Positions 33,038 through 44,123 of a DNA stretch of 64,000 bases are shown here, piece by piece. This DNA is from Xenorhabdus yunnanensis (GTDB lineage: Bacteria > Pseudomonadota > Gammaproteobacteria > Enterobacterales > Enterobacteriaceae), in NCBI RefSeq assembly GCF_028598805.1, contig NZ_JAQRFI010000003.1, positions 1-64,000 of the forward strand, in the 5' to 3' direction. How positions within the stretch are numbered: the first letter of the stretch is position 1; each line of letters opens with the position of its first letter. The notes below the pieces were generated by a model, which had not been told where the DNA came from, did not search any database, and worked only from the letters and a program-made list of their open reading frames with translations. Position numbers and translations under genes: made by a program.

Positions 33038-34513
33038 GTGAATACACAACAGTTGGCGAAATTAAGAACTTCAGTGCCTGAAATGAGAAAAGTCAGGCAT
33101 ATCCACTTTGTTGGCATCGGTGGTGCTGGCATGGGTGGCATCGCCGAGGTGTTGGCTAATGAAGGTTATCAGATAAGTGGTTCTGATCTGGCACCCAATC
33201 CTGTCACACAACAACTGATTGCACTGGGTGCAACTATTTATTTTAATCACCGTCCGGAAAATGTGCGGGATGCCAGTGTAGTGGTGGCATCCACGGCTAT
33301 ATCAGCAGACAACCCGGAAATTGTGGCTGCTCGTGAAAGTCGAATTCCGGTAATCCGTCGTGCGGAAATGCTGGCAGAGCTTATGCGTTATCGCCACGGT
33401 ATTGCTATTGCAGGAACGCATGGAAAAACCACGACGACGGCAATGATTGCTGGCATTTATGCGCAGGCGGGTCTTGATCCTACGTTTGTTAATGGCGGGT
33501 TGGTGAAAGCAGCAGGAACACATGCTCGTTTAGGTAGCAGCCGTTATCTGATCGCGGAAGCAGATGAAAGTGATGCATCATTCTTGCATTTGCAGCCTAT
33601 GGTGGCGGTTGTCACTAATATTGAAGCCGACCACATGGATACCTATCAAGGGGATTTCGAAAACCTGAAACAAACATTCGTTAACTTCTTGCATAACCTG
33701 CCATTTTATGGCCGTGCTGTTATGTGTGTTGATGATCCTGTTGTGAAGGAATTGATTCCCCAGATTGGGCGTTATATCACGACCTACGGTTTCAGTGAGG
33801 AAGCGGACGTTCGTATTACCCATTATGAGCAGAAAGGTGCTCAGGGATTTTTCACCATCAGCCGATATGATTTGCCAGATCTGCATGTGGTGTTAAATGC
33901 CCCGGGACGCCACAATGCGCTGAATGCAACCGCTGCCGTCGCAGTGGCGACAGAAGAGGGTATTGATGATACCGCTATTCTTGCATCTCTGGCTGAGTTT
34001 CAGGGAACCGGACGCCGCTTTGATTTTCTGGGCGAGTTTTCTCTCAAGCATATCAATGGCAAAGAAGGTAGCGTGATGTTGGTCGATGACTATGGTCATC
34101 ATCCGACAGAAGTTGACGCAACGATTAAAGCTGCACGAGCGGGTTGGGTGGATAAACGTATTGTGATGGTATTCCAGCCACATCGTTATACGCGAACCCG
34201 TGATTTATATGATGATTTTGCCAATGTTTTGAGTCAGGTAGACGTTCTATTGATGCTGGATGTGTATGCCGCAGGTGAAATACCAATCCCAGGAGCGGAT
34301 AGCCGTTCTTTATGCCGTACTATCCGCAGTCGTGGCAAGTTGGAGCCAATTTTTGTATCAGAATCTGAACAAATTTCAACTATCCTGTCACAGGTTATAG
34401 AAAACAATGACTTAGTCTTGGTACAAGGTGCCGGTAATATCGGTAAAATAGCGCGCAATTTGGCTGAAACAAAATTGCAGTCATCTTTTAATGAGGGAGA
34501 GCATCATGGTTGA
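33038..34513 (+). CDS. murC: UDP-MurNAc:L-alanine ligase
   Basis: Adds the first stem amino acid, L-alanine, to UDP-MurNAc. The GTG start is assigned because the protein begins [34 protein letters not shown], the family start. The ATP loop [13 protein letters not shown] is near 126-138. At 491 residues it matches E. coli. Its 3' end overlaps the ddlB start by 8 bp. Confidence 0.97.
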   Translation: MNTQQLAKLRTSVPEMRKVRHIHFVGIGGAGMGGIAEVLANEGYQISGSDLAPNPVTQQLIALGATIYFNHRPENVRDASVVVASTAISADNPEIVAARESRIPVIRRAEMLAELMRYRHGIAIAGTHGKTTTTAMIAGIYAQAGLDPTFVNGGLVKAAGTHARLGSSRYLIAEADESDASFLHLQPMVAVVTNIEADHMDTYQGDFENLKQTFVNFLHNLPFYGRAVMCVDDPVVKELIPQIGRYITTYGFSEEADVRITHYEQKGAQGFFTISRYDLPDLHVVLNAPGRHNALNATAAVAVATEEGIDDTAILASLAEFQGTGRRFDFLGEFSLKHINGKEGSVMLVDDYGHHPTEVDATIKAARAGWVDKRIVMVFQPHRYTRTRDLYDDFANVLSQVDVLLMLDVYAAGEIPIPGADSRSLCRTIRSRGKLEPIFVSESEQISTILSQVIENNDLVLVQGAGNIGKIARNLAETKLQSSFNEGEHHG

Positions 34514-35426
34514 TAAAGTCGCTGTTCTGTTAGGTGGAACTTCTGCTGAACGCGAAGTTTCATTGCAATCAGGGCATGCTGTTGTGGCAGGGCTGAAGGA
34601 AGCGGGTATTAATGCTTATTCAGTTGATACAAAAGACTTTGATGTGACTAAACTCAAAGAGGAAGGGTTCAGTAAAGTCTTTATCGCCCTGCATGGTCGT
34701 GGTGGTGAGGATGGTACGTTGCAAGGTTTACTGGAATTTTTGCAACTTCCTTATACCGGCAGCGGAGTGATGGCATCAGCATTGTCAATGGACAAATTGC
34801 GTACAAAACAACTATGGCAGGGAGCAAAACTACCTGTTCCCCCTTATGTCGTAATTAATTCTCAAAAATTTGAACAAGTTAATGATTTTCAACTCAAAGA
34901 GTATGTTCAAGAGCTAGGTCTACCATTAATGGTTAAACCGAATCTGGAAGGTTCCAGTGTAGGGATGACCAAGGTGAATGATTATTCCGAATTGCGTGGC
35001 GCATTGGCGCTGGCATTTAAATACGATACTGATGTGCTGGTTGAAAAATGGCTGTTTGGCCCTGAATACACTGTAGGGTTCTTGGGAGATGAAGCACTTC
35101 CTTCCATCCGTATTCAGGCTCCGGAAGTATTTTACGATTACAATGCAAAATATATTTCCAACCAAACGCAATATTTTTGTCCAAGCGGCTTGAGTGTGGA
35201 AAAAGAGCAAGAGTTGTCAGATATCGCATCAAAGGCGTATAAAGCGCTGGGATGTCGTGGTTGGGGGCGAGTTGATATCATGGATGACGGTAATGGGAAC
35301 TTCTATTTGTTGGAGGTTAACACCTCCCCTGGCATGACGAGCCATAGTCTTGTACCAATTGCTGCGCGTCAGGCGGGACTCAATTTCTCTCAACTCGTAG
35401 CGAGAATTTTGGAGTTGGTTGATTAA
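34506..35426 (+). CDS. ddlB: D-alanine--D-alanine ligase B
   Basis: Makes the D-Ala-D-Ala dipeptide that MurF adds. The ATP-grasp protein of 306 residues starts at the ATG 34506 ([20 protein letters not shown]), preceded by a GGGAGAG ribosome site. [14 protein letters not shown] and the metal-binding [14 protein letters not shown] are intact. The Tyr in [11 protein letters not shown] marks a normal D-Ala rather than D-lactate ligase. Confidence 0.96.
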   Translation: MVDKVAVLLGGTSAEREVSLQSGHAVVAGLKEAGINAYSVDTKDFDVTKLKEEGFSKVFIALHGRGGEDGTLQGLLEFLQLPYTGSGVMASALSMDKLRTKQLWQGAKLPVPPYVVINSQKFEQVNDFQLKEYVQELGLPLMVKPNLEGSSVGMTKVNDYSELRGALALAFKYDTDVLVEKWLFGPEYTVGFLGDEALPSIRIQAPEVFYDYNAKYISNQTQYFCPSGLSVEKEQELSDIASKAYKALGCRGWGRVDIMDDGNGNFYLLEVNTSPGMTSHSLVPIAARQAGLNFSQLVARILELVD

Positions 35427-35427
35427 A

Positions 35428-36243
35428 ATGTCGCAGGCAGCCCGGAATATCCGGGAACGGGAGAACGAAGCTCAGGGAGCTCGTCCGAGTAACGGTTATT
35501 ATCTGGTAGGAATTATCTTCTTCTTGATGGTGGTTGGCACCATCATATGGGGAGGTTGGATGACACTGGACTGGATGAAAGACGCTAGCCGATTACCGCT
35601 CTCGAAGCTGGTATTGACTGGTGAACGCCATTACACCACGAATGATGATGTAAGGCAGGCTATTTTGTCCCTGGGATCTCCCGGAACATTTATGACTCAG
35701 GATGTTAACGTCATTCAGGAAAATATTAAACACCTGCCATGGATTCGGCAGGTCACTGTGCGTAAACAATGGCCTGATGAACTTAAAATACATCTGGTAG
35801 AATATGTGCCTTATGCGCGCTGGAACGATACCAAACTGTTGGATGCTGAAGGTCGGGTATTCAGTTTGCCCATGGAACGCAATGCAAATAGGCAATATCC
35901 GATGTTGTATGGGCCTGAAGGCAAACAACAAGAAGTGTTGGATGGATATCATACAATGGCAAAGTTTCTTAAAGAACACCAGATAAAACTGAAAACAGTG
36001 ATAATGACAGCGCGTAATTCCTGGCAGTTGATATTGGATAATAATATCCGCTTAGAGCTAGGAACTAAACATAAAATGGAGAGAATGAGCCGTTTTATTG
36101 AACTTTATCCTGTATTACTGAAAAACCCTGAAAAACGCTTGAGTTATATTGATTTACGCTATAACAGCGGTGCTGCGGTAGGTTGGGCTCCTTTATTAAC
36201 TGATACGCCGGTTTCAATGAACGGGCAAAAAAATAAACAGTGA
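35428..36243 (+). CDS. ftsQ: Cell division protein FtsQ
   Basis: A bitopic membrane protein of the FtsQLB complex linking early and late division proteins. The start at 35428 gives [10 protein letters not shown], just after the ddlB stop. One membrane segment lies at about 25-50, followed by the periplasmic POTRA domain ([19 protein letters not shown]) and the beta domain. The length of 271 residues is close to E. coli FtsQ (276). Confidence 0.95.
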   Translation: MSQAARNIRERENEAQGARPSNGYYLVGIIFFLMVVGTIIWGGWMTLDWMKDASRLPLSKLVLTGERHYTTNDDVRQAILSLGSPGTFMTQDVNVIQENIKHLPWIRQVTVRKQWPDELKIHLVEYVPYARWNDTKLLDAEGRVFSLPMERNANRQYPMLYGPEGKQQEVLDGYHTMAKFLKEHQIKLKTVIMTARNSWQLILDNNIRLELGTKHKMERMSRFIELYPVLLKNPEKRLSYIDLRYNSGAAVGWAPLLTDTPVSMNGQKNKQ

Positions 36244-36275
36244 CTGGTAATAATACAGAGACAGGCAGAATAACG

Positions 36276-37532
36276 ATGATCAAATCAACGGACAGAAAAT
36301 TGGTAGTTGGCCTTGAAATTGGTACAGCAAAGGTGTCTGCCCTGGTTGGTGAAATTCTGCCCGATGGTATGGTTAATATTATCGGAGTAGGAAATTGCCC
36401 ATCCCGCGGCATGGACAAAGGCGGGGTCAACGATCTTGAATCGGTCGTCAAATGCGTACAGCGTGCCATTGATCAGGCTGAACTCATGGCGGATTGCCAG
36501 ATTTCTTCAGTCTATCTGGCACTTTCTGGCAAGCATATCAGTTGCCAGAACGAGATTGGCATGGTGCCGGTTTCTGAAGAAGAAGTGACACAGGATGATG
36601 TGGACAGTGTTGTCCATACAGCTAAGTCGGTTCGTGTTCGTGATGAACACCGTATTTTGCATGTGATCCCACAGGAATACGCGATTGACTATCAGGAAGG
36701 AATAAAAAATCCGGTTGGGCTTTCTGGTGTGCGCATGCAAGCGAAAGTTCACTTGATTACCTGTCATAACGACATGGCGAAAAATATTGTAAAAGCTGTT
36801 GAACGTTGTGGGTTGAAAGTTGATCAACTTATTTTTGCAGGGCTGGCAGCAAGTTATGCTGTGTTAACGGAAGATGAACGTGAATTGGGGGTATGTGTCG
36901 TTGATATCGGTGGTGGGACGATGGATATCGCTATATATACTGGCGGCGCATTGCGTCATACCAAGGTTATTCCTTATGCAGGCAATGTGGTGACCAGTGA
37001 TATCGCCTATGCATTTGGTACTCCCCCGAGTGATGCTGAAACCATCAAGGTTCGTCATGGCTGCGCATTAGGTTCGATAGTTAGCAAGGATGAGAGTGTA
37101 GAAGTCCCAAGTGTGGGAGGGCGTCCTCCTCGTAGCTTGCAACGTCAAACATTGGCTGAAGTGATCGAGCCCCGTTATACCGAACTGCTGAATTTAGTGA
37201 ACGACGAAATTTTGCGATTGCAGGAACAATTGCGGCAGCAGGGAGTAAAACACCACCTGGCGGCAGGGATAGTTCTTACAGGGGGAGGAGCCCAGATTGA
37301 TGGTCTGGCCGAGTGTGCTCAACGGGTATTCCATACCCAAGTTCGCATTGGCCGTCCCTTGAACATTACTGGGCTTACAGATTATGTGCAGGAGCCTTGC
37401 TACTCAACAGCAGTCGGGCTTCTGCATTACGGTAAAGAATCTCACCTTGGCGGTGATTCTGATGCCGATAAAAGAACGTCAGTGAGCGGCTGGTTTAAGA
37501 AAGTCAGCAACTGGCTGAAAAAAGAATTTTGA
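36276..37532 (+). CDS. ftsA: Cell division protein FtsA
   Basis: An actin-like ATPase that tethers FtsZ to the membrane. The start at 36276 gives MIKSTDRKLVVGLEIGTAKVSALVGE; the longer frame overlaps ftsQ. The phosphate loops, VVDIGGGTMDIA near 205 and VLTGGGAQIDG near 335, are present. The C-terminus WFKKVSNWLKKEF is the amphipathic membrane-targeting helix. It is 418 residues long and almost identical to E. coli in long blocks. Confidence 0.97.
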   Translation: MIKSTDRKLVVGLEIGTAKVSALVGEILPDGMVNIIGVGNCPSRGMDKGGVNDLESVVKCVQRAIDQAELMADCQISSVYLALSGKHISCQNEIGMVPVSEEEVTQDDVDSVVHTAKSVRVRDEHRILHVIPQEYAIDYQEGIKNPVGLSGVRMQAKVHLITCHNDMAKNIVKAVERCGLKVDQLIFAGLAASYAVLTEDERELGVCVVDIGGGTMDIAIYTGGALRHTKVIPYAGNVVTSDIAYAFGTPPSDAETIKVRHGCALGSIVSKDESVEVPSVGGRPPRSLQRQTLAEVIEPRYTELLNLVNDEILRLQEQLRQQGVKHHLAAGIVLTGGGAQIDGLAECAQRVFHTQVRIGRPLNITGLTDYVQEPCYSTAVGLLHYGKESHLGGDSDADKRTSVSGWFKKVSNWLKKEF

Positions 37533-37598
37533 TTTTTTATACAGAGGCTACGACAATGTCGTGGGCCTCGATATAAAGGCACAAAACGGAGAGAAATT

Positions 37599-38762
37599 AT
37601 GTTTGAACCACTGGAATTAACCAACGACGCGGTGATTAAAGTCATCGGCGTCGGCGGCGGCGGCGGTAATGCTGTGGAGCATATGGTGCGTGAGCGCATT
37701 GAAGGCGTTGACTTCTTTGCGGTTAACACAGATGCTCAGGCGTTGCGTAAGACGGCGGTTGGTCAGACTATCCAGATTGGCAACGGTATTACGAAAGGAT
37801 TAGGCGCTGGTGCAAACCCTGAGGTTGGTCGTACTGCTGCGGAAGAAGACCGTGAATCACTGCGTACCGCACTGGAAGGTGCAGACATGGTGTTCATTGC
37901 CGCTGGTATGGGCGGTGGAACAGGAACAGGGGCAGCACCTGTTGTAGCTGAAATTGCTAAAGAACTTGGCATTTTGACCGTTGCAGTCGTCACTAAGCCA
38001 TTTAATTTCGAAGGCAAAAAACGCATGGCCTTCGCGGAGCAAGGGATCACTGAACTGTCCAAGCATGTGGATTCATTGATCACTATTCCAAATGACAAAT
38101 TATTGAAAGTTCTGGGACGAGGAATTTCCCTGTTGGATGCATTCGGTGCAGCCAATGATGTCCTGAAAGGGGCGGTTCAGGGTATTGCAGAACTGATTAC
38201 TCGCCCAGGCCTGATGAACGTTGACTTCGCTGACGTTCGTACCGTGATGTCAGAAATGGGTTACGCCATGATGGGCTCAGGTATCGCGCAGGGCGAAGAT
38301 CGTGCGGAAGAAGCAGCAGAAATGGCTATCTCCAGCCCATTACTGGAAGATATTGATCTTTCTGGTGCACGCGGCGTTCTGGTTAACATTACAGCGGGCT
38401 TTGACCTGCGTTTGGATGAATTTGAAACAGTTGGTAACACAATCCGTGCATTTGCTTCTGATAATGCAACTGTGGTTATCGGTACGTCATTGGATCCAGA
38501 CATGAATGATGAGCTGCGTGTTACTGTTGTGGCAACAGGCATTGGAATGGACAAACGTCCAGAAATCACCCTGGTGACCAACAACAAGGCTCCTCAGGCC
38601 AATACGATGGAGCACCGTTACCAGCAGATGTCTGGCGGAATCTCTTCATTATCTGATGAGAATAAAACAGCGGCAAAAGTTGTAAATGACCAAAATGCAC
38701 ATACGAGCAAAGAGCCTGATTATCTGGACATTCCTGCATTTTTGCGTAAGCAGGCTGATTAA
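37599..38762 (+). CDS. ftsZ: Cell division GTPase FtsZ
   Basis: A tubulin-like GTPase that forms the Z ring. The 387-residue protein has the GTP loop [10 protein letters not shown] near 105-114, the T7 synergy loop [11 protein letters not shown] near 206-216 and the conserved C-terminal peptide [14 protein letters not shown] that binds FtsA and ZipA. It is preceded by a GGAGAG ribosome site. The dcw order is complete to this point. Confidence 0.98.
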   Translation: MFEPLELTNDAVIKVIGVGGGGGNAVEHMVRERIEGVDFFAVNTDAQALRKTAVGQTIQIGNGITKGLGAGANPEVGRTAAEEDRESLRTALEGADMVFIAAGMGGGTGTGAAPVVAEIAKELGILTVAVVTKPFNFEGKKRMAFAEQGITELSKHVDSLITIPNDKLLKVLGRGISLLDAFGAANDVLKGAVQGIAELITRPGLMNVDFADVRTVMSEMGYAMMGSGIAQGEDRAEEAAEMAISSPLLEDIDLSGARGVLVNITAGFDLRLDEFETVGNTIRAFASDNATVVIGTSLDPDMNDELRVTVVATGIGMDKRPEITLVTNNKAPQANTMEHRYQQMSGGISSLSDENKTAAKVVNDQNAHTSKEPDYLDIPAFLRKQAD

Positions 38763-38861
38763 TCGCTAAAAAATTGGTTTCTCCGCTTTTTGTGCTAAAC
38801 TATCCTGCCAGTCATACATTATAGTGATTGGCGGGATAAGTAACATTGCGAGATATAAACG

Positions 38862-39779
38862 ATGATCAAACAAAGGACATTAAAACGTATTGTTCAAGCG
38901 ACCGGCGTCGGTTTGCACACCGGGAAGAAAGTCACGCTGATAATGCGTCCAGCGCCGGCTAATACCGGGGTCATCTATCGTCGTACTGACTTGAATCCTC
39001 CGGTTGATTTTCCGGCAGATGCCAAATCTGTGCGTGATACTATGCTCTGTACTTGTCTGGTGAATGAGCATAATGTGCGTATTTCAACAGTTGAGCATTT
39101 GAATGCAGCGCTGGCTGGCTTAGGAATCGACAATATTGTTATTGAAGTCGATGCCCCCGAAGTCCCGATTATGGATGGCAGCGCCAGCCCATTTGTTTTC
39201 CTGTTATTGGATGCGGGCATTGAAGAGCTGAACGTAGCGAAGAAATTCGTACGAATGAAAGAAAGCGTTCGTGTAGAAGACGGTGATAAATGGGCTGAAT
39301 TGTCACCATATCATGGCTTCAGTCTGGATTTTACCATCGACTTTAATCATCCAGCGATTGATGCCAGTTCACAGCGCTATAGTCTGGATTTTTCTGCGGA
39401 TTCATTTGTTCGCCAGATTAGTCGGGCGCGTACTTTTGGATTTATGCGCGATATTGAGTACTTGCAGTCTCAAGGGTTATGCCTTGGCGGCAGCTTTGAT
39501 TGTGCAATTGTGGTTGATGACTACCGCGTACTCAATGAAGATGGCTTGCGTTTTGATGATGAATTCGTCCGCCATAAGATGTTGGACGCCATCGGTGATA
39601 TGTTCATGTGTGGCTATAATATCATTGGTGCCTTTACAGCATTCAAATCAGGCCATGCACTGAATAACAAATTGCTGCAAGCTGTTTTAGCGAAGGAAAG
39701 TGCTTGGGAATTTGTCACATTTGAAGATGAAGCTGAAATGCCATTGGCTTTCCGCGCTCCATCATTAGTGTTGGCATAA
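38862..39779 (+). CDS. lpxC: UDP-3-O-acyl-N-acetylglucosamine deacetylase
   Basis: A zinc deacetylase that carries out the first committed step of lipid A synthesis. The 305-residue protein has zinc ligand His79 in [10 protein letters not shown] and the HKMLDAIGD motif, with the second His and Asp, near 238-246. Its amount in the cell is normally set by FtsH proteolysis, directed by the C-terminal tail; here the protein ends PSLVLA. It follows ftsZ by 99 bp, as in E. coli. Confidence 0.97.
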   Translation: MIKQRTLKRIVQATGVGLHTGKKVTLIMRPAPANTGVIYRRTDLNPPVDFPADAKSVRDTMLCTCLVNEHNVRISTVEHLNAALAGLGIDNIVIEVDAPEVPIMDGSASPFVFLLLDAGIEELNVAKKFVRMKESVRVEDGDKWAELSPYHGFSLDFTIDFNHPAIDASSQRYSLDFSADSFVRQISRARTFGFMRDIEYLQSQGLCLGGSFDCAIVVDDYRVLNEDGLRFDDEFVRHKMLDAIGDMFMCGYNIIGAFTAFKSGHALNNKLLQAVLAKESAWEFVTFEDEAEMPLAFRAPSLVLA

Positions 39780-39912
39780 CAGGTGTTAGCATAATGGCTA
39801 ACGCGTGTATTGATACATGTATTTTGATAAAGAGTGTTGAGCGCATTCCTATGATGCACCCGCGGGTTGTATTGTCTGTTATGCTACTTTCGCTGATGTT
39901 CTTCATTCAGCG

Positions 39913-40449
39913 CTAGCGCTTCTTTTTGGCTGTACTGGTACTCTCTCCGGCCAGCGCAGCCAACCGTTCCAATTTCCTTTTCAATTTTTCAGGACTGTTT
40001 TCAGCCAACATCATTAATGTTTTTGCACTTTCATGGGTTAATTGGCGCTTTGGTAATTCCTGATTATCATTACTGAATGCTTTTGTTGACGATTTTGAGA
40101 ATCCTTGTTCATTATTATCACACTTAACCATTAATGATGGATTAATCCTGATGTCGATTGAGGATAAAGATGGTAGAATTTCGCTTCTCAATGTAGACAG
40201 CAAACAGGGAATTTCATAACGAAGCCGGGTCATCCAACTGGCATTTCCCGCTTCCAGTACCAGAATTTGTTTGCGATAATTGGCGACCCTGCACCACGGG
40301 TGCAGTTGTGCAGGAAGCAAACTGAGAACTGTACGGTTGAGTTTCAATAATGCGATGGCATGTTGTTGAATAACTTGAAGTGGGCTTTTTCCGACAGTTG
40401 CCGCATCTTCAAACAGCGTATCCAGGGATTGTGGGCGGCTATCTCGCAT
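39913..40449 (-). CDS. DciA-like protein (DUF721 family)
   Basis: A 178-residue protein. Its first 110 residues fit the DUF721/DciA family: PLQVIQQHAIALLKLNRTVLSLLPAQLHPWCRVANYR then VLEAGNASWMTRLRYEIPCLLSTLR. DciA loads the replicative helicase DnaB in most bacteria, but E. coli relatives use DnaC, so its function in this host is open. The C-terminal part is basic and ends TAKKKR. It is divergent from secM across only 37 bp, so its 5' end probably contains the secM promoter. A gene of this type also sits between lpxC and secM in other enterobacteria. Confidence 0.75.
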   Translation of the reverse strand: MRDSRPQSLDTLFEDAATVGKSPLQVIQQHAIALLKLNRTVLSLLPAQLHPWCRVANYRKQILVLEAGNASWMTRLRYEIPCLLSTLRSEILPSLSSIDIRINPSLMVKCDNNEQGFSKSSTKAFSNDNQELPKRQLTHESAKTLMMLAENSPEKLKRKLERLAALAGESTSTAKKKR

Positions 40450-40486
40450 AATAGAAGCAGTTCCAGTATTTATTAATGAAGGGTTA

Positions 40487-41041
40487 ATGAGTATTTTAAA
40501 TCTTTGGCGACAATTTGGTAGGCGTTATTTTTGGTCTCACCTTTTACTGGGCATGGTTGCTACAGGAATTGGTGTCCCTACTGTTTTTGCTGGAGTGGCA
40601 GAAAGCCTAACCCATACAAATACTTCCTCTACCCAAGGAAGCAGTAATCAAGCACTTTCCTCTTTTGAACACTTATTTAAATTACACTTGCTCCAATTAA
40701 AAAGTGTCCAGCGTCAGCCTTTTAATTATTTAAATTATTGGCAGCAACATGCCGTTCGTAATGTGATCCGTCAACTTTCTTTTGCTTTTTCTGTTACAGA
40801 GCTAGTCAGATGCGAAGTAGCAAAAGAAAGTACTCGGGTTTCCTCTCCATCCATGCAACAACTTATGCTGGATACATTGCATGCCATGCTGACACAAGCA
40901 CCAACGCCATTTGAAGGAGTTACCTCAGATGTTGCGATGGTGAATTTTGTACTTCCTGATACCCATACTCCAGCTCTTTGGGTAGCAAAAGTGCAGGGAA
41001 TTAGGGCAGGGCCAACACCCAATCATCTATTTTTGCTTTAA
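40487..41041 (+). CDS. secM: Secretion monitor SecM
   Basis: An exported arrest peptide that controls secA translation. The 184-residue protein has a signal peptide (positive MSILNLWRQFGRRYF, hydrophobic core, likely cleavage after VFA). Near the end it has the arrest motif WVAKVQGIRAGP at 165-176, with Arg173 and Pro176 matching Arg163 and Pro166 of E. coli SecM. Phe150 of E. coli is replaced by His160, and Ile156 by Val166. It lies just upstream of secA, but an ERIC element now separates them. Confidence 0.93.
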   Translation: MSILNLWRQFGRRYFWSHLLLGMVATGIGVPTVFAGVAESLTHTNTSSTQGSSNQALSSFEHLFKLHLLQLKSVQRQPFNYLNYWQQHAVRNVIRQLSFAFSVTELVRCEVAKESTRVSSPSMQQLMLDTLHAMLTQAPTPFEGVTSDVAMVNFVLPDTHTPALWVAKVQGIRAGPTPNHLFLL

Positions 41042-41099
41042 TGCGGCTGTTTTATTTCATCCTAATTTTAATAAGACAGTTTTTAATAAATAAATGATT

Positions 41100-41222
41100 T
41101 ATACCCAATGGATTTCAAGATGCGTCGCGGCGGCCAGGGAGCGAATCCCCGGAAGCATAGATAACTATGTGACTGGGGTGAGTGCAGCCAACAAAGAGGC
41201 AACTTGAAAGACGAAAGGTATA
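41100..41222. repeat. ERIC element between secM and secA
   Basis: A 123-bp element with ERIC hallmarks: terminal TATACCC and the matching right end GGTATA, the core GCGAATCCCC, CATAGATAACTATG, then GTGACTGGGGTGAG, and CCAACAAAGAGGCAACTTGAA. These match the ERIC consensus cores used for ERIC-PCR primers. The copy is complete. It would fold into a long hairpin in the secM-secA transcript, ending about 40 bp before the secA start codon. Confidence 0.93.
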
Positions 41223-41260
41223 TTGGCTACAACAATAGCCTTATCTGAGATGCACTAATT

Positions 41261-43969
41261 ATGCTGATTAAATTACTGACAAAAATTTTTGGTAGTCGTA
41301 ATGACCGTACCTTGCGCCGTTTGCACAAAGTGGTTGATGTCATCAACCAAATGGAATCGGATTTTGAAAAACTTTCTGATGAAGAACTGAAAGCGAAAAC
41401 CAGTCAGTTCCGTGCTCGCTTAAAAGAAGGTGAACCTCTGGAAAAAATTATGCCAGAAGCCTTTGCTACTGTGCGTGAAGCCAGTAAACGTGTGTTTGGC
41501 ATGCGTCACTTTGATGTGCAGCTACTGGGTGGGATGGTATTGAATGAGCGTTGCATCGCGGAGATGCGCACCGGTGAAGGTAAGACGCTGACAGCAACAT
41601 TACCTGCTTATCTTAACGCCTTAAGTGGTAAAGGTGTTCACGTTGTTACCGTGAACGATTACTTGGCACAGCGTGATGCTGAAAATAACCGTCCATTGTT
41701 TGAGTTTCTTGGCCTGAGTGTTGGCATTAACTTACCGGGCATGCCAGCATCGGCAAAACGTGAAGCCTATGCTACGGATATCACTTACGGTACCAACAAT
41801 GAGTTTGGTTTCGACTATCTGCGTGACAATATGGCATTTAGTCCAGAAGAGCGTGTTCAACGCAAATTGCATTATGCATTGGTGGATGAGGTGGACTCCA
41901 TTCTGATCGATGAAGCCCGTACTCCATTGATTATTTCAGGGCCTGCGGAAGACAGCTCTGAGCTTTATATCAAAGTGGACAAACTGATCCCGAAACTAAT
42001 TCGTCAGGAAAAAGAGGATTCAGATTCATTCCAGGGAGAAGGCCATTTTTCTGTTGATGAAAAAACACGCCAAGTCAACCTGACAGAGCGTGGCTTGGTG
42101 CTGATTGAAGAGTTATTGGTGGATGCTAAATTGATGGATGAAGGCGAATCCTTGTATTCACCGACCAATATCATGCTGATGCACCATGTGACAGCCGCTT
42201 TGCGCGCTCATGCTCTGTTTACCCGTGATGTTGATTATATCGTTAAAGACGGTGAGGTTATCATCGTTGATGAACATACAGGGCGTACCATGCAAGGGCG
42301 TCGTTGGTCTGATGGCTTGCACCAAGCTGTGGAAGCTAAAGAAAGTGTCGAAATTCAGAATGAAAACCAGACGCTGGCTTCAATCACATTCCAGAACTAT
42401 TTCCGTATATACGAAAAACTGGCAGGGATGACAGGAACAGCCGATACGGAAGCCTTTGAATTCAGTTCCATTTATAAACTGGATACCATTGTTGTTCCAA
42501 CCAATCGCCCAATGATCCGTAAGGATTTGTCAGATCTGGTCTACATGACAGAAGCAGAAAAAATTGATGCAATCATTGAAGATATCAAAGATCGGACAAA
42601 CAGCGGTCAGCCTGTTTTGGTGGGAACGATTTCGATTGAAAAATCGGAACTCATTTCTAAGGCATTAACTAAAGCTGGCATTGTACATAACGTATTGAAC
42701 GCAAAATTCCATGCAATGGAAGCTGACATTGTTGCACAGGCTGGTCAGGCTAGTACGGTAACTATTGCAACCAACATGGCAGGACGTGGTACAGATATCG
42801 TGTTGGGAGGAAGCTGGCAGGCGGAAATTGCTAAATTGGTAGATCCAACCGAAGCACAAATCGAGAAAATTAAGGCAGAATGGCAAGAGCGCCATGATGC
42901 AGTATTGGCAGCGGGTGGATTACATATTATCGGTACAGAGCGTCATGAATCACGCCGTATTGATAACCAGTTACGTGGTCGTGCAGGACGTCAGGGTGAT
43001 GCGGGTTCTTCGCGCTTCTATCTCTCAATGGAAGACTCCTTGATGCGTATTTTTGCTTCTGATCGTGTGACGGGCATGATGCGTAAACTTGGCATGCAGC
43101 CGGGTGAAGCGATTGAACACCCATGGGTGACTAAAGCTATTGCTAATGCTCAGCGTAAAGTTGAGAGCCGTAACTTTGATATCCGTAAACAATTGCTGGA
43201 ATATGATGATGTCGCGAATGATCAGCGCCGTGCAATTTATGCTCAGCGTAACGATTTGCTTGATGTGAGTGATGTCAGCGAAACCATCACCAGCATCCGT
43301 GAAGATGTCTTCAAAATAACAATTGATGCTTACATTCCACCGCAATCACTGGAAGAAATGTGGGATATTGACGGCTTGCAGGAACGTTTAGTCAACGATT
43401 TCGATTTGGATCTGCCGATTAAAGAGTGGTTGGACAAAGAGCCTGAATTACACGAAGAAATGTTGCGTGAACGTATTCTTGAGAAAGCGATCGAAGTTTA
43501 TAAGCAGAAAGAAGAAATCGTCAGTACAGAAATGATGCGTAACTTTGAAAAAGGCATCATGTTGCAAACTTTGGATACATTATGGAAAGAGCATTTGGCT
43601 GCGATGGATTATCTGCGTCAGGGGATTCACCTGCGTGGTTATGCACAGAAAGATCCAAAACAGGAATACAAACGTGAATCCTTCTCCATGTTTTCCAACA
43701 TGCTGGAATCACTGAAATATGAAGTGATCAGCACTTTGAGCAAAGTGCAGGTTAGAATGCCAGAAGAAGTTGAAGCGCTTGAACAGCAGCGTCGTGAAGA
43801 AGCTGAGCGTTTGGCAAGACAACAACATTTGAGCCATGAAGTTGAGCAAGGTGCGTTGATGTCAGAAGCTGAGGCTCAAATGGCAACGGGAGAGCGCAAA
43901 GTCGGACGTAATGATCCTTGCCCATGTGGTTCTGGCAAAAAATTTAAGCATTGCCACGGTAGTTTATAA
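41261..43969 (+). CDS. secA: Preprotein translocase ATPase SecA
   Basis: The motor that drives proteins through SecYEG. The 902-residue protein has Walker A MRTGEGKT at 102-109, the DEVD Walker B near 209, the preprotein cross-linking and helical domains, and a C-terminal zinc tail with [14 protein letters not shown] (Cys887, Cys889, Cys898, His899) that binds SecB. Translation would be controlled by SecM arrest in the same transcript. Confidence 0.98.
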   Translation: MLIKLLTKIFGSRNDRTLRRLHKVVDVINQMESDFEKLSDEELKAKTSQFRARLKEGEPLEKIMPEAFATVREASKRVFGMRHFDVQLLGGMVLNERCIAEMRTGEGKTLTATLPAYLNALSGKGVHVVTVNDYLAQRDAENNRPLFEFLGLSVGINLPGMPASAKREAYATDITYGTNNEFGFDYLRDNMAFSPEERVQRKLHYALVDEVDSILIDEARTPLIISGPAEDSSELYIKVDKLIPKLIRQEKEDSDSFQGEGHFSVDEKTRQVNLTERGLVLIEELLVDAKLMDEGESLYSPTNIMLMHHVTAALRAHALFTRDVDYIVKDGEVIIVDEHTGRTMQGRRWSDGLHQAVEAKESVEIQNENQTLASITFQNYFRIYEKLAGMTGTADTEAFEFSSIYKLDTIVVPTNRPMIRKDLSDLVYMTEAEKIDAIIEDIKDRTNSGQPVLVGTISIEKSELISKALTKAGIVHNVLNAKFHAMEADIVAQAGQASTVTIATNMAGRGTDIVLGGSWQAEIAKLVDPTEAQIEKIKAEWQERHDAVLAAGGLHIIGTERHESRRIDNQLRGRAGRQGDAGSSRFYLSMEDSLMRIFASDRVTGMMRKLGMQPGEAIEHPWVTKAIANAQRKVESRNFDIRKQLLEYDDVANDQRRAIYAQRNDLLDVSDVSETITSIREDVFKITIDAYIPPQSLEEMWDIDGLQERLVNDFDLDLPIKEWLDKEPELHEEMLRERILEKAIEVYKQKEEIVSTEMMRNFEKGIMLQTLDTLWKEHLAAMDYLRQGIHLRGYAQKDPKQEYKRESFSMFSNMLESLKYEVISTLSKVQVRMPEEVEALEQQRREEAERLARQQHLSHEVEQGALMSEAEAQMATGERKVGRNDPCPCGSGKKFKHCHGSL

Positions 43970-43980
43970 GTAATGTTAAT

Positions 43981-44020
43981 CGTGCTAATGGAATTGACTA
44001 ATTCAGTTGCCGTTAGCACG
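43981..44020. terminator. Hairpin after secA
   Basis: CGTGCTAA and TTAGCACG form an 8-bp stem 11 bp after secA. No T run follows, so it is a weak terminator or an RNA-stabilising hairpin. secA and the ABC-F gene converge here. Confidence 0.4.
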
Positions 44021-44123
44021 AATTGATTTAACAAAAACCCTTAAATCTTATTCTGCAAGAACACTCTTCAATAAAACTTGCTTAAGGAATAGATCTGAGG
44101 GTTTTGTCATATAAAGGCTTAGA

